Assembly (NCBI GenBank): GCA_023653785.1
Contig: JAMKCH010011736.1
Location: forward strand, 1-64,000
Direction of reading: 5' to 3'
Source: Ophioderma brevispina
Lineage: Eukaryota > Echinodermata > Ophiuroidea > Amphilepidida > Ophiodermatidae
DNA: 64,000 nucleotides
Below the pieces are notes generated by a model. That model was given only the letters and a program-made list of their open reading frames with translations. It did no database searches and had not been told where the DNA came from. Both the position numbers and the translations under genes were made by a program. This document shows, in pieces, positions 11,545 to 22,330 of the stretch (position 1 is the stretch's first letter; every line of letters starts with the position of its first letter).

Positions 11545-13144
11545 GACCGGACCTTGTAGAAGTAGCATTTTTAGTTAAAAATCATGCTTGGACTCCGGGT
11601 GGGTATGTGACCCCAAATGACTTTGATCAAACTGTTCATTAAGTACTATTTGTACTGGGGATTTCCAAAACTACACCACCTACATGAGCCACGTGATCAA
11701 ATTATGTAATCTTAGAAGAAGTTGTGATTTGAAGTGTAACGTAATTTGGGAGTATTTTGACCTTTAACCCCTACACCATGGGTCAAGTGATTGAGTCATG
11801 ATTGACTTTTTATTGACCCGCATGACGGTCTATAAGTGGGCTAAACATATTTTTCTATTTTACCTATCGTAAATTTTACACACAGTAATATGTTTGACCC
11901 CTGTACCAGATGACCCCATCTTGACCTCTTGACCCATAACTTTGTAAAGGGCTCTAGCTAATTCATATGCATGACGCCCATATCATGTTGCCTTAATCTG
12001 TAGAGGAGTAGTGATTGAAGTGTAACATAATTTGAATAGTTTGACCTTTGACCCCTACCCATGGTCAAATATGAAGTCATATTGGCGTTTATTGACCGCT
12101 ATCAGTCCTATAAGATGGGCCGAAATATTTTCTTTTGGACCTTATTTTAAAATTTTACACACACAGTAATATGTTTGACCTCTGTGACTCCATTAGCCCA
12201 TATTGGACCTCTGACCCATAACTTTTGTAAGGGGCTCAGCTAATTCATCTTCATGACTCACCTGATCAGGTGTTCTTAATCGTAGGAGGAGTAGTGATTT
12301 GGAATTGTAAACATAATTTGAATATTTTGGCCTTGACCCCTAACCCATGGGTAATGATGAAGTCATAATTGGCTTTTATTGACCACTTATCACGGTCCGA
12401 TAAGAATGGCTTAAACAATTTTTCTATTGACCTTATTTTTAATGTACACACAGTAAATATGTTTGACCTCTGTGACCCCGATGACCTCATATTGACCTCA
12501 TGACCCATAACTTTTGTACAGGGGCTCACCTAATTCATATGCATGACTCACCCGATCATGTTGTTTAATCTGTAGGATGAGTATGATTTGAAGTGGTACG
12601 TAATTTGGAGTAATTTTGACCCTTTGACCCCTAAACCATGGTCAAGTGATAATCATAATTGACTGTATGACCGCTCATCAGTCCTATAAATGAGCTAAAC
12701 AGATTTTCTATTTGACCTTATTTAATTTTACCCACAGTAAATAGTTTGACCTGTGACCCCCATATGACCCCATATTGACCTCTTGACCATAACTTTTATA
12801 AAGGGGCTAATTCATATGCATGACTCACACTATCATGTTTCTTATCTGTAAGATGAGTAGTGATTTGAAGTGTAACGTAATTTGAAGTATGTTGACCCTT
12901 GACCCCTAAACCATGGTCAAGTGATGAAGACATAATTGACTTTTTTGTATGTTTGATCAAGTCTGACAAGATGAACCGTATTAGTTTTTGAGTTGGAGCT
13001 AATTTCTAGATTTTTTGCTGGGTCACTTTGTTGACCCCTGTGACCCTGTCGTGACCTTTGACACCAATCTAGTCACTTCACAAAGTTGTGTGTATGTACT
13101 TGTCCTTGTCACTAGTTTTGATCAATAGGACTGTTCCATGTCCT

Positions 13145-13245
13145 GAGAATTATTTCATGTTGAAAGAAAGAAAGAAAGAAAGAAGAAAGAAAGAACGAAA
13201 GAAAGAAAGAAAGAAGAAGAAAGAAGCAGAAGAAAGAAGAAGAAC
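13145..13245. repeat. GAAA/GAAGAA microsatellite
   Basis: A run of GAAA units with GAA and GAC interruptions, directly after the satellite array. The lysine- and arginine-rich frame across it is a by-product of the repeat. Confidence 0.9.
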
Positions 13246-13249
13246 CGTA

Positions 13250-13780
13250 CCAAAGACAGACACAGTCGAGTTCCTCGCGAATTGTTGTATATGAAGTCAA
13301 TGATTTTCAATGGTAGCATAAAAGGCAACATCATGAGGATAACTAGAAATTCATGTACTATTTGTCAATATCATTTTCGTAATAAAGGCTGTAGGTCTGT
13401 GAGACGTTTTCTGAGTTTTAACATTGCCCACTAATATCGTTAATATTACCGTTTGAAATCATTTCTAACTCTTCTGTTTCCATTTTTCTTAATCACATAT
13501 TGCTCATGAATTGTTCACATATACTTCTTATGGTCGAATCATGCTATGCTTTTGTATTAAGCATTAATCGATTCTTAATGATACTCCCACTTAGTGATTT
13601 TACTCGTCAAACACTCGTCAAACAAAGGGAAGTTGTTTTCTGTAATATACTCACGGTGTTTTTCGGGCTGTTTTTTCTTATTTTTCGGGTTGGTTTTATT
13701 TAAAACTTGGCTGGGACCACTACCGTGTGACTTAATTACCGTCTGCATTTTTTCTCCTCCAAGACTGTCATAGGCCAGAT
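13250..13780. other. No recognisable feature
   Basis: AT-rich sequence between the microsatellite and the next tandem array. I see no supported gene or transposon. Confidence 0.5.
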
Positions 13781-14500
13781 TTTGATCACAAGATTGCCCC
13801 GTGTAAGCTACATATGGTGTTCGACAGATTAGGCCCAATCTCACAATTTCAATTAAAGGGAACATGCCTTGAAACTCGTGAATTCCCGTCTTCTCCCGCA
13901 AATTAAAAGCTATCATCACCAGATTCACTCACATGAATCCCCTGGTAGAGCACCAGGGGGTGTTCACGATTTGGCCCCATTTAATGCCACAATTAACAAC
14001 TGAATGAGCATTCCCTTAAAATCTATAAATTCCTCCTTCTTCTCCTCCCACAAAATTAAAGTGTACCCCCCCCACCCCCCCCCCCTCACACCAGATGTCA
14101 CTCAAAAGATCCCCTGTTAGAGGATGCTTATGGGGTGTCCGATTTGTACCCATATGCCACAATTACCATTAAAGGGGCATTCCCGAGGAACCATGATTCA
14201 TTCTCAGACTGGCTGCAAATTAAAAGCTATCGTCAAAAATTCACTCACCAGATCCCCTGGTAGAGGTTGCACTGGGGGTGTTTTAACAGATTGGTCCAAA
14301 TGTTACAATTACCAATTAAAGGGACATTCCTTGAAAATCTGTGAATTCCTCCTACTACTCCCGCAAAATGAACAGACTTCTCAGCATTAGATTCGCTTGC
14401 AATAATCCCCCATTATAGGCCGCATACTGGGTGTTTCCCATATCGACCAAATAAACAACAATTACCAATTAAAATAGTGTAAGAACAAGAAGTACCTAGT
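13780..14500. repeat. Tandem repeat, 150-170-bp unit, about five copies
   Basis: Each unit carries GATCCCCTGGTAGAG, then GGGGGTGTT, then CACAATTACCAATTAAAGGG, then CATTCC, then GTGAATTCCTCCT. Copies of the first motif lie near 13938, 14107, 14252 and 14402. Diverged outlying copies with ATTAAAGGGGCATTC continue at about 14755-14900 after a 250-bp interruption. A C-run occupies 14066-14084. Confidence 0.8.
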
Positions 14501-15114
14501 GTTAAAAACTATTAAAAAAAAAAGAGCAAAATGGTGCAGTTTTTATAAAGTATCATCTACAGGCCATGAAACCTTTTCCCTTTTCCACTCATCCTTGGCA
14601 TAAATTAAAACACCATACAAAAATTATAATGTTGTAACAACTTTTCAAATTAAAAAACTAACGCTTAATACCTTCATTTACTGATTGTTGGGAACGATGG
14701 GTCCATTTTCTTATAACTAAAGTTGTGGACTTAAGTACTTCTACACTACCTCTTCAATTAAAGGGGCATTCTCTCCTCTGAAAAAATCTAAAGATTCCTA
14801 CTCCCACAAATTTAAGGCTATCACAACAGATTTGACCCAGAATTCCACATTTACCATAAGGGGGCATTCCAGGAAACCTAGAAGTTATTCTCAGGCTCTA
14901 ACAATTTAAAAACTACTCCTACACAGATTAGTTGCATGGTAAAGTGACCATTGGATATGGAGCGGCTTGGGACCCTCCATCAAATTATGCTCATCATGAA
15001 TTGGCGATCAAATGTCATTAAAGGGATTTCCGGCCTGAGTTTAAATATCCTTAAAAAATCATATCTACAGTATCATGAGGTAAGTATACTGATGCTACTT
15101 TCACAGATTCTGTT

Positions 15115-15485
15115 GTAAAATTCCATACAGGTCAATGAGTTCATTTAGGGGTCCAAAGGTCAAATTTTTAAAAATGTTCCGATTGCCTGAAATTTTTATT
15201 GAAATTATCCGTCATGGCATTTCCAAAACATTTTGAAAATTATTTTCAAGGTCAGCAAAGGGCAGAGGTCCACAGGTCAAATTTTCAAACTGCTCCGATT
15301 ACAGCTGAAATTTGGACTGAATTATCCTGATGACATTCTAACATGTTGAAAATATTTCGATGTTCAAGGTCAAAGTTTCAAATTGCTCCTATTGAGCTGA
15401 CATTTGAAAATGAATTCTTTGAACATTTAAATTGTCTAAAATATTTTCGAGATCCACGGTCATTTAGAGTCCAAGGTCATTACCC
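15115..15485. repeat. Three degenerate tandem units of about 95-125 bp
   Basis: Copies of GGTCAAATTTT, then a TGCTCCGATT-like motif, GCTGAAATTT, GAATTATCC and ACATTTTGAAAAT occur near 15160, 15275 and 15365. They are diverged. AAGGTCA motifs are frequent, recalling the half-sites of the large satellite, but the units are otherwise different. Confidence 0.6.
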
Positions 15486-15651
15486 TCGACGGTGCTCAGA
15501 TCTGTCTCCATATCTAGTATTGATTGTTTCGTCACGTACATTAGTCTATTTAGTCGACATATTCCTGGTATGAAACATTTCAAATACACTGATAATAGTG
15601 TCAAGATTAATTTGATCTGGTTTGTTTGTGCTGGATATTGAACCTCTGACA

Positions 15652-15708
15652 CTAGTGTGTGTGTGTGTGTGGTCTGGTTGTGTGGTGTGTGTGTGTTTGT
15701 GTATGTTT
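15652..15708. repeat. GT microsatellite
   Basis: (GT)n with a few interruptions, about 55 bases. Confidence 0.85.
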
Positions 15709-15999
15709 CCTGTGGGTTTAAATGATTATTGGTATGAATCTATCGGCACCTATATACTGAAATATCCCTAAATATGGCGAACCATAAGGTTTTCATGGTC
15801 ATTGGAGTATTTCCTTGCTACGAAAAGTCCACTTTCTGCTTAATTTCCGACGCGTAGACGTTTAACGGAGCCCCCAGGTTTATTTTTTACGCATCTTTTT
15901 GCACAAGCCATGTTTTTAGTCTTTCACACCAATTGGAAACGATGATCGTGGTTAGTCAGTTCTGGCCTGTATGAAAGCCTAATCGCTTTACTTTTAACA

Positions 16000-16572
16000 T
16001 TGAAATTAAAACACAGCTTTAATTTAACGTTTTCATTTAAACTATATAAATTTATTAAAATGGCATCCAGGGGTATTGTACTAATTTTTAAAAATGAGCC
16101 GGAATTCTTGAGAAAAATAGTTTTTCAAAATAAAATTAGGAAACTCTACCTCATACAAAGAAGCGCTAATTGGTACATTGAAAGTGCGTGGATTGCTGAA
16201 CCGCGCATTAGTTGGTTTCGAACACTGATCTCTATACAATGGATTGGAAACCTGGGCTTCGTAATTGGGGCACTGACTGCCATACTGGTAATACCAAAAG
16301 AGCCCAAGCAGGTGGTTACCGTGGTTAAGAGCCGGTCATTGATCAAAGAGTTTTTTCCCTTGAATGTGGATAGCGAAATAACAGACTACAAATCATCCAA
16401 TTCAGTGAGCTCATGTATTTGCGCGTATGGATGGCATGTCTCTAAAACGTGCACCCCTGGATACAACTGCAGGTTTCTCTGGAATGCAATTGTGTTCGGT
16501 AGAACCAGATGTCCGCCCGTTGCTCCTTCTTTAATAATGTCTTCCAGTCTGTGCGACTGCGATAAACTATAA
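16000..16572 (+). other. 190-codon open frame of uncertain status
   Basis: This is the longest open frame in the window outside a tandem repeat, running from an ATG at 16000 to a TAA at 16570. The predicted product has a lysine- and phenylalanine-rich start. It has one hydrophobic stretch around residues 83-97 (LGFVIGALTAILVIP) and a cysteine-rich C-terminal third. I recognise no domain. The base composition of 16130-16560 is more GC-rich than the surroundings, which could reflect an exon or a transposon fragment. The opposite strand is also partly open there. I see no clear splice sites or upstream coding exons. It is most likely chance or a fragment. Confidence 0.12.
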
Positions 16573-16794
16573 ATCTTACGCGCGACCCCTTTAAATGTTT
16601 TCCACGTTTTCATGGATTGTTAGTGTTTAGGCCAACTAACCCTTTGGTTAATCACAAAATGATATCTAAACACCCCTCTTTACATTTTCTCAAATTAACT
16701 GGGTTTAAAACGTGTAGTTTTTTTGCAATAAAAATTTCAAACGAACTTCACTTCCCCCTATCCTTTGTGTGATAGACTAAGTTCCCATAGGCCT

Positions 16795-16965
16795 GCAATT
16801 GACCTGCTTTTGGGGGTGAACTGGCAACTATCGTACTACAAGCAATTTTGATATTTTAGAACTGTTGCCCTACCTATCTCGCAGATATAATTGCCCGAAA
16901 TTCCTCGGGGGAACATGTTTCAAATGACGTCATCAAAATGGCGCCATTTATATTTGGTATGAAAC
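16795..16965 (+). repeat. Dispersed repeat family A, copy 1
   Basis: Matches the reverse complement of 21385-21545. Shared blocks are AACTGGCAACTAT, GTACTACAAG, TGGTATTTT-like text, TATCTC and GGGGGAACATG, then a CATCAAAATGGC/CATCAAAAATGGC block. It contains a TGACGTCA palindrome. The element type is unknown. Confidence 0.7.
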
Positions 16966-17159
16966 GTTAGGTGCATGACAACAATAAGGCTTATTTTAGG
17001 TTTTTAGGTTGTTGACATTTTTCTACATGTTGTAATAACGCGCGAATAAAATTGATACAAAATAAGTACAACATTACCATAGGATACGTCCATAAAGTCT
17101 TTGGCCAGCAAAATGTATTTCCCATATACACACACACCCAATAGGCGAAAATTCAAGGT

Positions 17160-17736
17160 TTGGCACTCAGGGGGGAGGCATTAGAAAGGGGAGGGGAGGA
17201 GAGTAAGGGGGGGAAGAAGGAGAGTGATGTGAGGTCAGAGAAGGAAGGAATTCAAAATATCAGATTGTCATGTCATGCAAGTTTTGGGCTCTAAATGATG
17301 GCAAACTACAAGTTCTGTATACAGAGTGTTTTCGTGCTATATTCTGCAGACCTTTTCAAACAGTACCGTATAATAATAGCTGGCACTGACAACCCCCCCC
17401 CCGTTAGCATTGACTTATGAAGGTGGGTCCATTCCCATTTCCACCCCCCCCCGTTAATTTGACCAGATAGGGTTCTCAATAAATATAATTATTTAAAAAA
17501 AAATAATTTTTTTGAAAAAAATTAAAACAATTAAAACAAAAGAAAAAAGAAAAACAATTTTTTTTTTGTACACAAGCTTTTTACGGCATAATCTTTTTTT
17601 CTAGATTCCCCCATACACAAACCTGTAATTGCCTTGAAGCTTTTGATGATATTTTTTAGTATTTAGCTCTCCTAAGGAAGTTCGCAGGGGTAAATGGTAC
17701 AGGGGATGTGGTAACCTGTAGAAATCTGTATAATAC
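17160..17736. other. Low-complexity G-, C- and A-rich patches, no gene seen
   Basis: A purine-rich G/A patch (17170-17240), two C-runs (17391-17401 and 17444-17453) and an A/T-rich patch (17490-17570). I can support nothing coding. Confidence 0.5.
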
Positions 17737-17738
17737 TA

Positions 17739-18075
17739 CACTTAAAATGGGTGTCTTGTCGTCATATGTAAGACATGTCCTGGCAATAAACGTTGTCCTT
17801 CAACATATAATAAAGAAACTAGAACAATAAAACATAATCTAAGACACAAAGACACGTCTTCCAACCCTACATGTCTCCAGATAGATGACAAAAAGACACG
17901 TCTTCCAAAACCAAAGTGTCTTGCATGAAAACATGACTTGTGAATTAGTTTCTTGCAAGAGACGTGATATTTTGAACACGTCTTGATTAGACATGACTTT
18001 GTGTCTGAATAAATACATGTCTCAAATTGATGACACATAAAGTGTCTTTTGCCAAGACCCATTTTTTTTACAGTG
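17739..18075. mobile_element. MITE of Tc1/mariner style, TA-flanked
   Basis: The left end CACTTAAAATGGGTGTCTTG pairs with the right end, which on the minus strand reads CACTGTAAAAAAAATGGGTC. Both ends are flanked by TA. This fits a non-autonomous Tc1/mariner-type element of about 337 bp. The interior is full of AGACACGTCT, ACATGTCT and GTGTCT motifs in both orientations. No transposase is encoded. The 112-codon frame on the minus strand is just the element read through. Confidence 0.7.
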
Positions 18076-18429
18076 TACATGGGATAGATACCACCCCTTT
18101 AACCTTCGTCTTAGGGGGGGGGGGTTGCACCCCACCATTGAATTTGCTCCGGTTGCGCTAAAATGCCAAAAAGCTTGCGTAAAAAGCTTCCTGTAATCAT
18201 TTTTTTCATCCTTTCCGGCATTTTTAGCGAAAAAAAATTGCGTAGCACCTTCACCGGGGTTTATGTTAATGCCTCAAAGCGAAGGGGTGGAGGGGTTTGC
18301 CCACCTACCGGTGGTAGATTTTTGTTATTGTTTTATTATTATTAGGCACGGCATGGCTCAAACTCGTATGTTTATGTAAAACTAGTCAATTGCCATCATG
18401 CATAGCTGACAACCCGCATGAAAAATCTG

Positions 18430-18670
18430 ATATTCCTCGCTATTTTAGCGCAAATCGTATTTCGCCTATTTTCTGGTGGAAAAATGCCAAAGACCGACTC
18501 GCAACTTTGTGACGTCATCGTGATGCCACACTAGTAATGTTAGTACTTATTTTAGTGTCAGAAAGAAGAGGATCATTCTATCCACTGGTTTTATCAGAAG
18601 CATTGGGTTGGTTTATACCAATTCTTGGTAAAACGGTTACAAAAAGCCTGGTAAGACGAGCGTTCCATCG
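18430..18670 (+). repeat. Dispersed repeat family B, copy 1
   Basis: Matches 52045-52330 in the same orientation. Shared blocks include TTTCGCC, TTTCTGGTGGAA, TTTGTGACGTCATCGTGA, TATCCACTGG, TTATCA, a GGTTACAAAAA-type block and TTGGTAAGACGA. It carries a TGACGTCA palindrome. The element class is unknown. Confidence 0.75.
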
Positions 18671-18813
18671 ACTTTGATAGCAAACCTATAACCCCGACGA
18701 AGCGGCATCCTTCATTTTTTCTGCAAAAATTAACCGGTGGAATGTCCCCAACTATTAACTGGAAGCTTTTGAAGATAGTTTAGCATTTGCAACCTAAGTA
18801 CAGTCCCATTGGG

Positions 18814-18860
18814 GGGGGGGGGGGGGGCAGTGGTAAATAAACTCCCCCCCCCCCCACCCC
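18814..18860. repeat. Facing G-run and C-run (potential hairpin)
   Basis: A run of about 17 G is followed 20 bases later by about 13 C, so the strand could fold on itself. Homopolymer lengths here are unreliable. Confidence 0.6.
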
Positions 18861-18902
18861 GGACTACGAGGTTATGGCCTAAAGCCCCTATAACCAAGGC
18901 CG

Positions 18903-19180
18903 AGTGAAAATTTCACTCCCCAAAAAGAGTGAAATTCTTGAAAGGGGCAACACTCCAAGATGAGTTGATTTTACTTAGAAGAGTAAAAATCACGCAAAAC
19001 GAGCGAATTTCCAGTAGTTGAGTATTTTATAATAGGACAACTCTATTCGAGAGTTAACGATTAAGGACAACACAAAAACGAGTGGAAATCCTCTTTGTGG
19101 AGTGATTTCACTCAAAACCACCTCCATTTTGGAGTGTTTAACAAGAGTTTTACTCTTTGGGTTGGAGTGAAATTTTCAGC
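18903..19180. mobile_element. MITE with TIRs built from GAGTGAAA motifs
   Basis: The left arm GAAAATTTCACTCC followed by CAAAAAGAGTGAAATTCTTG matches the reverse complement of the right arm (ACAAGAGTTTTACTCTTTGG, then GGAGTGAAATTTTC at 19164-19177). The element is about 275 bp. The interior repeats GAGTGAAA/TTTCACTC and GAGT-type words in both orientations. No coding capacity. The superfamily is not clear. Confidence 0.7.
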
Positions 19181-19499
19181 TCATTACTTGTAAGATGCAC
19201 AGGATGGGGTTCCGGACCTGCAAAAACGAACGCTTTTGTAAAAATAAGCCTAACTCCTAAAATGGTCTTTTTGACTGTTTGCGCACCCATCACCAAAATG
19301 ACTTTTTGTCAAATTTCCTCTATATTAACAATAAATATCAGCAAAAGTGGAGCTTGGTCGTATTCCTTTTGTGAAATGTGATTTGTACCAACATCCACCC
19401 TCCCCTCGTATGTGAACCTAGCTATAACAGGTGCAGTTATCCATCCAACTACGGCATAATTATTCTTCAAAATATGGAAATATTTTAAACGAAAGAGGT

Positions 19500-19615
19500 A
19501 ACGTTATTCTTCTTGTTAGATCTTGGAGCAATTTCCCCTAACAAGGCAGGGGTCTGCTCCGTGATTTTTGACGTGTAAAAAATGCAGTTAATGGAGTTTA
19601 GGATATAAATTTATC
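19500..19615 (+). repeat. Dispersed repeat family D, copy 1
   Basis: Shares AATTTCCCCTAA, ACAAGGCAGG, GCTCCGTGATTTTT, TGCAGTTAA and GGAGTTTAGGATATA-like text with 34360-34490 (same strand) and 24595-24720 (opposite strand). The class is unknown. Confidence 0.7.
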
Positions 19616-19619
19616 ATAG

Positions 19620-21380
19620 CAAAGAGAAACCAAGAAATCTGGCAAAATCAAAATCTGAAGATAAACCCTACTAAAGTGATAGGTTTAGTGGTAGGAGAAC
19701 TAGAAATAAAATGATGAAGGGCAGCATTGTTTTTGTGTTCAAGTGCATCAACCAGTGCTAAAAAGTGTAGATTTTGTAACCTTAGTGTAGTTTCTATCAG
19801 CATTGTAACATTCCTCCTAACAGCTCCGACTTCACTTCTGGGTAAAAAAGAGCAATGATATAATGTGGCCTTTCCTAAGCACAATACGTTGAACCGATTC
19901 GGGAATTCCAACCCACAGCCTTCAGAACATGAGGTGTCCTTATCCATCACCAGACAAGTTAACGAGGCGGCGAGGGTATCTGTGGACTTTTTCTTTGTTA
20001 AAAGTAGACCACAAGTAGCAAAATTAGTCATGATGGAATAAGCAAAACATAAGAAATTGAGGTCACACAAGTATAGCCTCGTTAGTCCCCTCCCACCAAT
20101 GCCCTCATCTGATTAGCTGAATCTGGATTTTATACAAGAAATCTTACACTAGTTATTTCCTCAAGTTACCTGGGGTGCTTTGTACTTAAAGAGTACTTAT
20201 AATAATTAAAATCTCTGCCAAAAGTGTTGTATAAAAAAGCTTTACTTAAGTTTTGTCTTGTGAATTATGTAAATCAACCAATTAAATATTTCTGTCTTAA
20301 ATATGAAAAGTATGACTGATATAACAAAATACTGGAGATACCAGGTTTTGATCCTCTCTTTAAAGTTTGAAATGTATCAAAATTTCTTGATCGCTTTAAA
20401 TAAAAGAGAATAGGGCAGCCCCTCTTATGTGGTACACATGTACGCTCTCTTTACCTCTACCGTTTTTGAACTTGTAGTGAAAGCGTATTTCATTGTTAAA
20501 AACTACCAGCAATAGCGTTTTCCCTGGGATTTTATGAGAAAGGCGCTGTCTTAGGTACTGAGAAATAATTAAGTGGTACTCATCACAGAATTTTTACACA
20601 TAGGGGCTTCCAGCGCTTTAAACTGTGACAGGTACCTCCAACATTTAAAAATGCATGAATGTGTCCACAATATCCTAAATTTTCATATCGTATGGTTAAT
20701 TGTTCACTTTTAACTGCTTTATGCGCTCTTTCATTCTTCTTCTTCTTCCACCAAAGGCATCTTGTTTACCATATTTATATGTGTTGTGATTTTTTTGTGC
20801 GTTTGTTTTTGGCTGTATGTGTGCGAAATGTTTTCTGGATATCTGTGCTTGTACAAGTGCGAGCGTGCGTGTGTGGGTTTTGCATAGCTTTACATGTGTG
20901 TTTGTATAATTTTTACTCTTCTTTCGCATTTACTACAAACACTGTCTCCCACAATTTAGGACAAAGAATAAAATATCTAAATTAGTGAAACATGCTTTAT
21001 ATATTAGTTCATCTGAGACTGTACTATAACTTGGATACTAGTATGGTTATAAAATACTATAATAATAAGGTTTATTTTAATATCTTCACTATTGTAAAAA
21101 TAAGACATTCTACCACTTTATAAAATATTTGCAGTATGTTTAATGCGAAAGTTATTTAAAAGTACCTTTTTTTCTGCATAATTTATCTAATTAAACTTCG
21201 AAACATCTTTTTTGATATTTGGCCGCCATATTGAAAATGCTCTCTAGTCTTTAAAAATATCTCGAGAAACTCAAAATAATAAATGTTGACTGAAATGTAT
21301 ATTTCACATAGTTATGGCCAAACGTCTATGCAATCTGACAGAATGAATCAGTAACTAAAAGAAAATGCTAAAACGAGTCA
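19620..21380. other. No supported gene; TG-rich patch inside
   Basis: Contains a 140-codon minus-strand frame (19648-20070) with no family that I recognise and a TG/TTTG-rich patch at 20780-20910. The rest is AT-rich. I cannot support an exon. Confidence 0.45.
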
Positions 21381-21384
21381 TTTT

Positions 21385-21545
21385 TTTGGCAGCCATTTTT
21401 GATGAACGTCACTTGCATGTTCCCCCACAGGATTTTGGCAATTTTATGTTTGTGAGATAGTCCATTCCCCCATACCTTTCAAAAAATACCAAATTAGACT
21501 TGTAGTACTATAGTTGCCAGTTACGCCTTTTCTGAGGCACTTTTT
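21385..21545 (-). repeat. Dispersed repeat family A, copy 2
   Basis: Reverse-complement copy of 16795-16965. See that entry for the shared blocks. The two copies differ by many substitutions, so the family is old. Confidence 0.7.
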
Positions 21546-21967
21546 GGCCATTCTCTCTTCACGTAAACAAGGATGAAGCCTTGTGGCCTACTTTCGAATC
21601 ACGTTATATATTTTTTGCTGGATTCTGTTTTCGTATTGCATGCGGCGTTGTAAAAATGCCACAGGGAATAAACATGGTCACTTTCCCATAATTGCTGACA
21701 GTTGTGTACATTTGTCGGATAACTTTGGATTTTTTTGGTCGAAGATCTCCAATGGCATGAAAACCATCTGGTAGGTTTTTATTAGGGCTATTTTCATTAT
21801 ATATGTGCAGATAGACTCATACCAATAAATCATTTAACTGTGGAAACCTCATACCCACAGCAGGTCCGAGTGGTATATCTTTTCGCTTGGCAAACTGAAA
21901 CTGATACCCAACAAACAAACAATGTGTGGACTATGCAAGCAGTTTGATATTCACGCAACATCTTGAA

Positions 21968-22026
21968 CATGGCTGTCACCCCCACCCCCCCGCTCCGCCC
22001 CGCCCCCCGCCCCCCCCCCCCCCCGT
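21968..22026. repeat. C-rich homopolymer tract
   Basis: C-runs interrupted by A, G and T, ending in a run of about 17 C. Confidence 0.9.
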
Positions 22027-22124
22027 TTCTTACCTATTTCTAGATTACCCGGTGATCTGCAAAACGGGCCCGAAAACATGCACTATCTCGGTGTCCGTTT
22101 TTCCCGCCCCGTTTTTACTCCCAC

Positions 22125-22330
22125 ATAGCACTCATTATTGGCCCCACAATGGTTCCCCATCGGTAATCGTGGCATCGGTATTATGTGGGTGGCCGTTAAT
22201 TGGTCCTTATTGGCTCTCCAAGGCAATAATGGGTATTCCGTTTGTAATCTTGGCATCGGTAACACTGGCTATTGCCTATTGCGCCAATAATGGTTTTCCA
22301 TTGGCAGCGGTGCTCGGCTCATATCGTCAA
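22125..22330. repeat. Three degenerate units of about 70 bp
   Basis: An AATGG(T/G)-TTCC-(A/G)T-GGCA(T/G)CGGT pattern appears near 22145, 22218 and 22285. TATTGGC and CCAATA words in both orientations continue to about 22410 and reappear at 23645-23830. Confidence 0.5.

Larger units (their letters stand above)
4555..13080. repeat. 8.5-kb satellite array, about 290-bp monomer
   Basis: The landmark CATATGCATGACTCAC, with variants, recurs about every 290 bp. Examples start near 5262, 5543, 6133, 6432, 6741, 7021, 7309, 7598, 7876, 9033, 9343, 9636, 9919, 10207, 10493, 10786, 11363, 12537 and 12815, giving roughly 29 monomers in one orientation. A typical monomer contains, in order: TGACCTCTGTGACCCCAGAT, GACCCATAACTTTTGTAAAG, the landmark, AATCTGTAGGAGGAGTAGTG, TGACCTTTGACCCCTAAACC, ATGGGTCAAGTGATGAAGTC, TTATTGACCGCTCATCAAGT and GGGCTAAACA. 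Copies differ mainly by single-base and homopolymer indels. The last unit decays at about 12940-13080. No coding function is apparent; the short open frames follow the repeat. Confidence 0.95.

Noticed and set aside
4555..13080. Considered as a CRISPR-like or coding tandem repeat
   Set aside because: The 290-bp monomers are continuous without unique spacers and have stop codons in all frames. It is a eukaryotic satellite.
19648..20070. 140-codon minus-strand frame
   Set aside because: No recognisable domain, no supporting exon structure, and a length plausible by chance in 64 kb. An exon cannot be excluded without transcript data.
20780..20910. TG-rich stretch, considered as a microsatellite
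   Set aside because: Too irregular; only short runs of TGTG and TTTG without a consistent unit.
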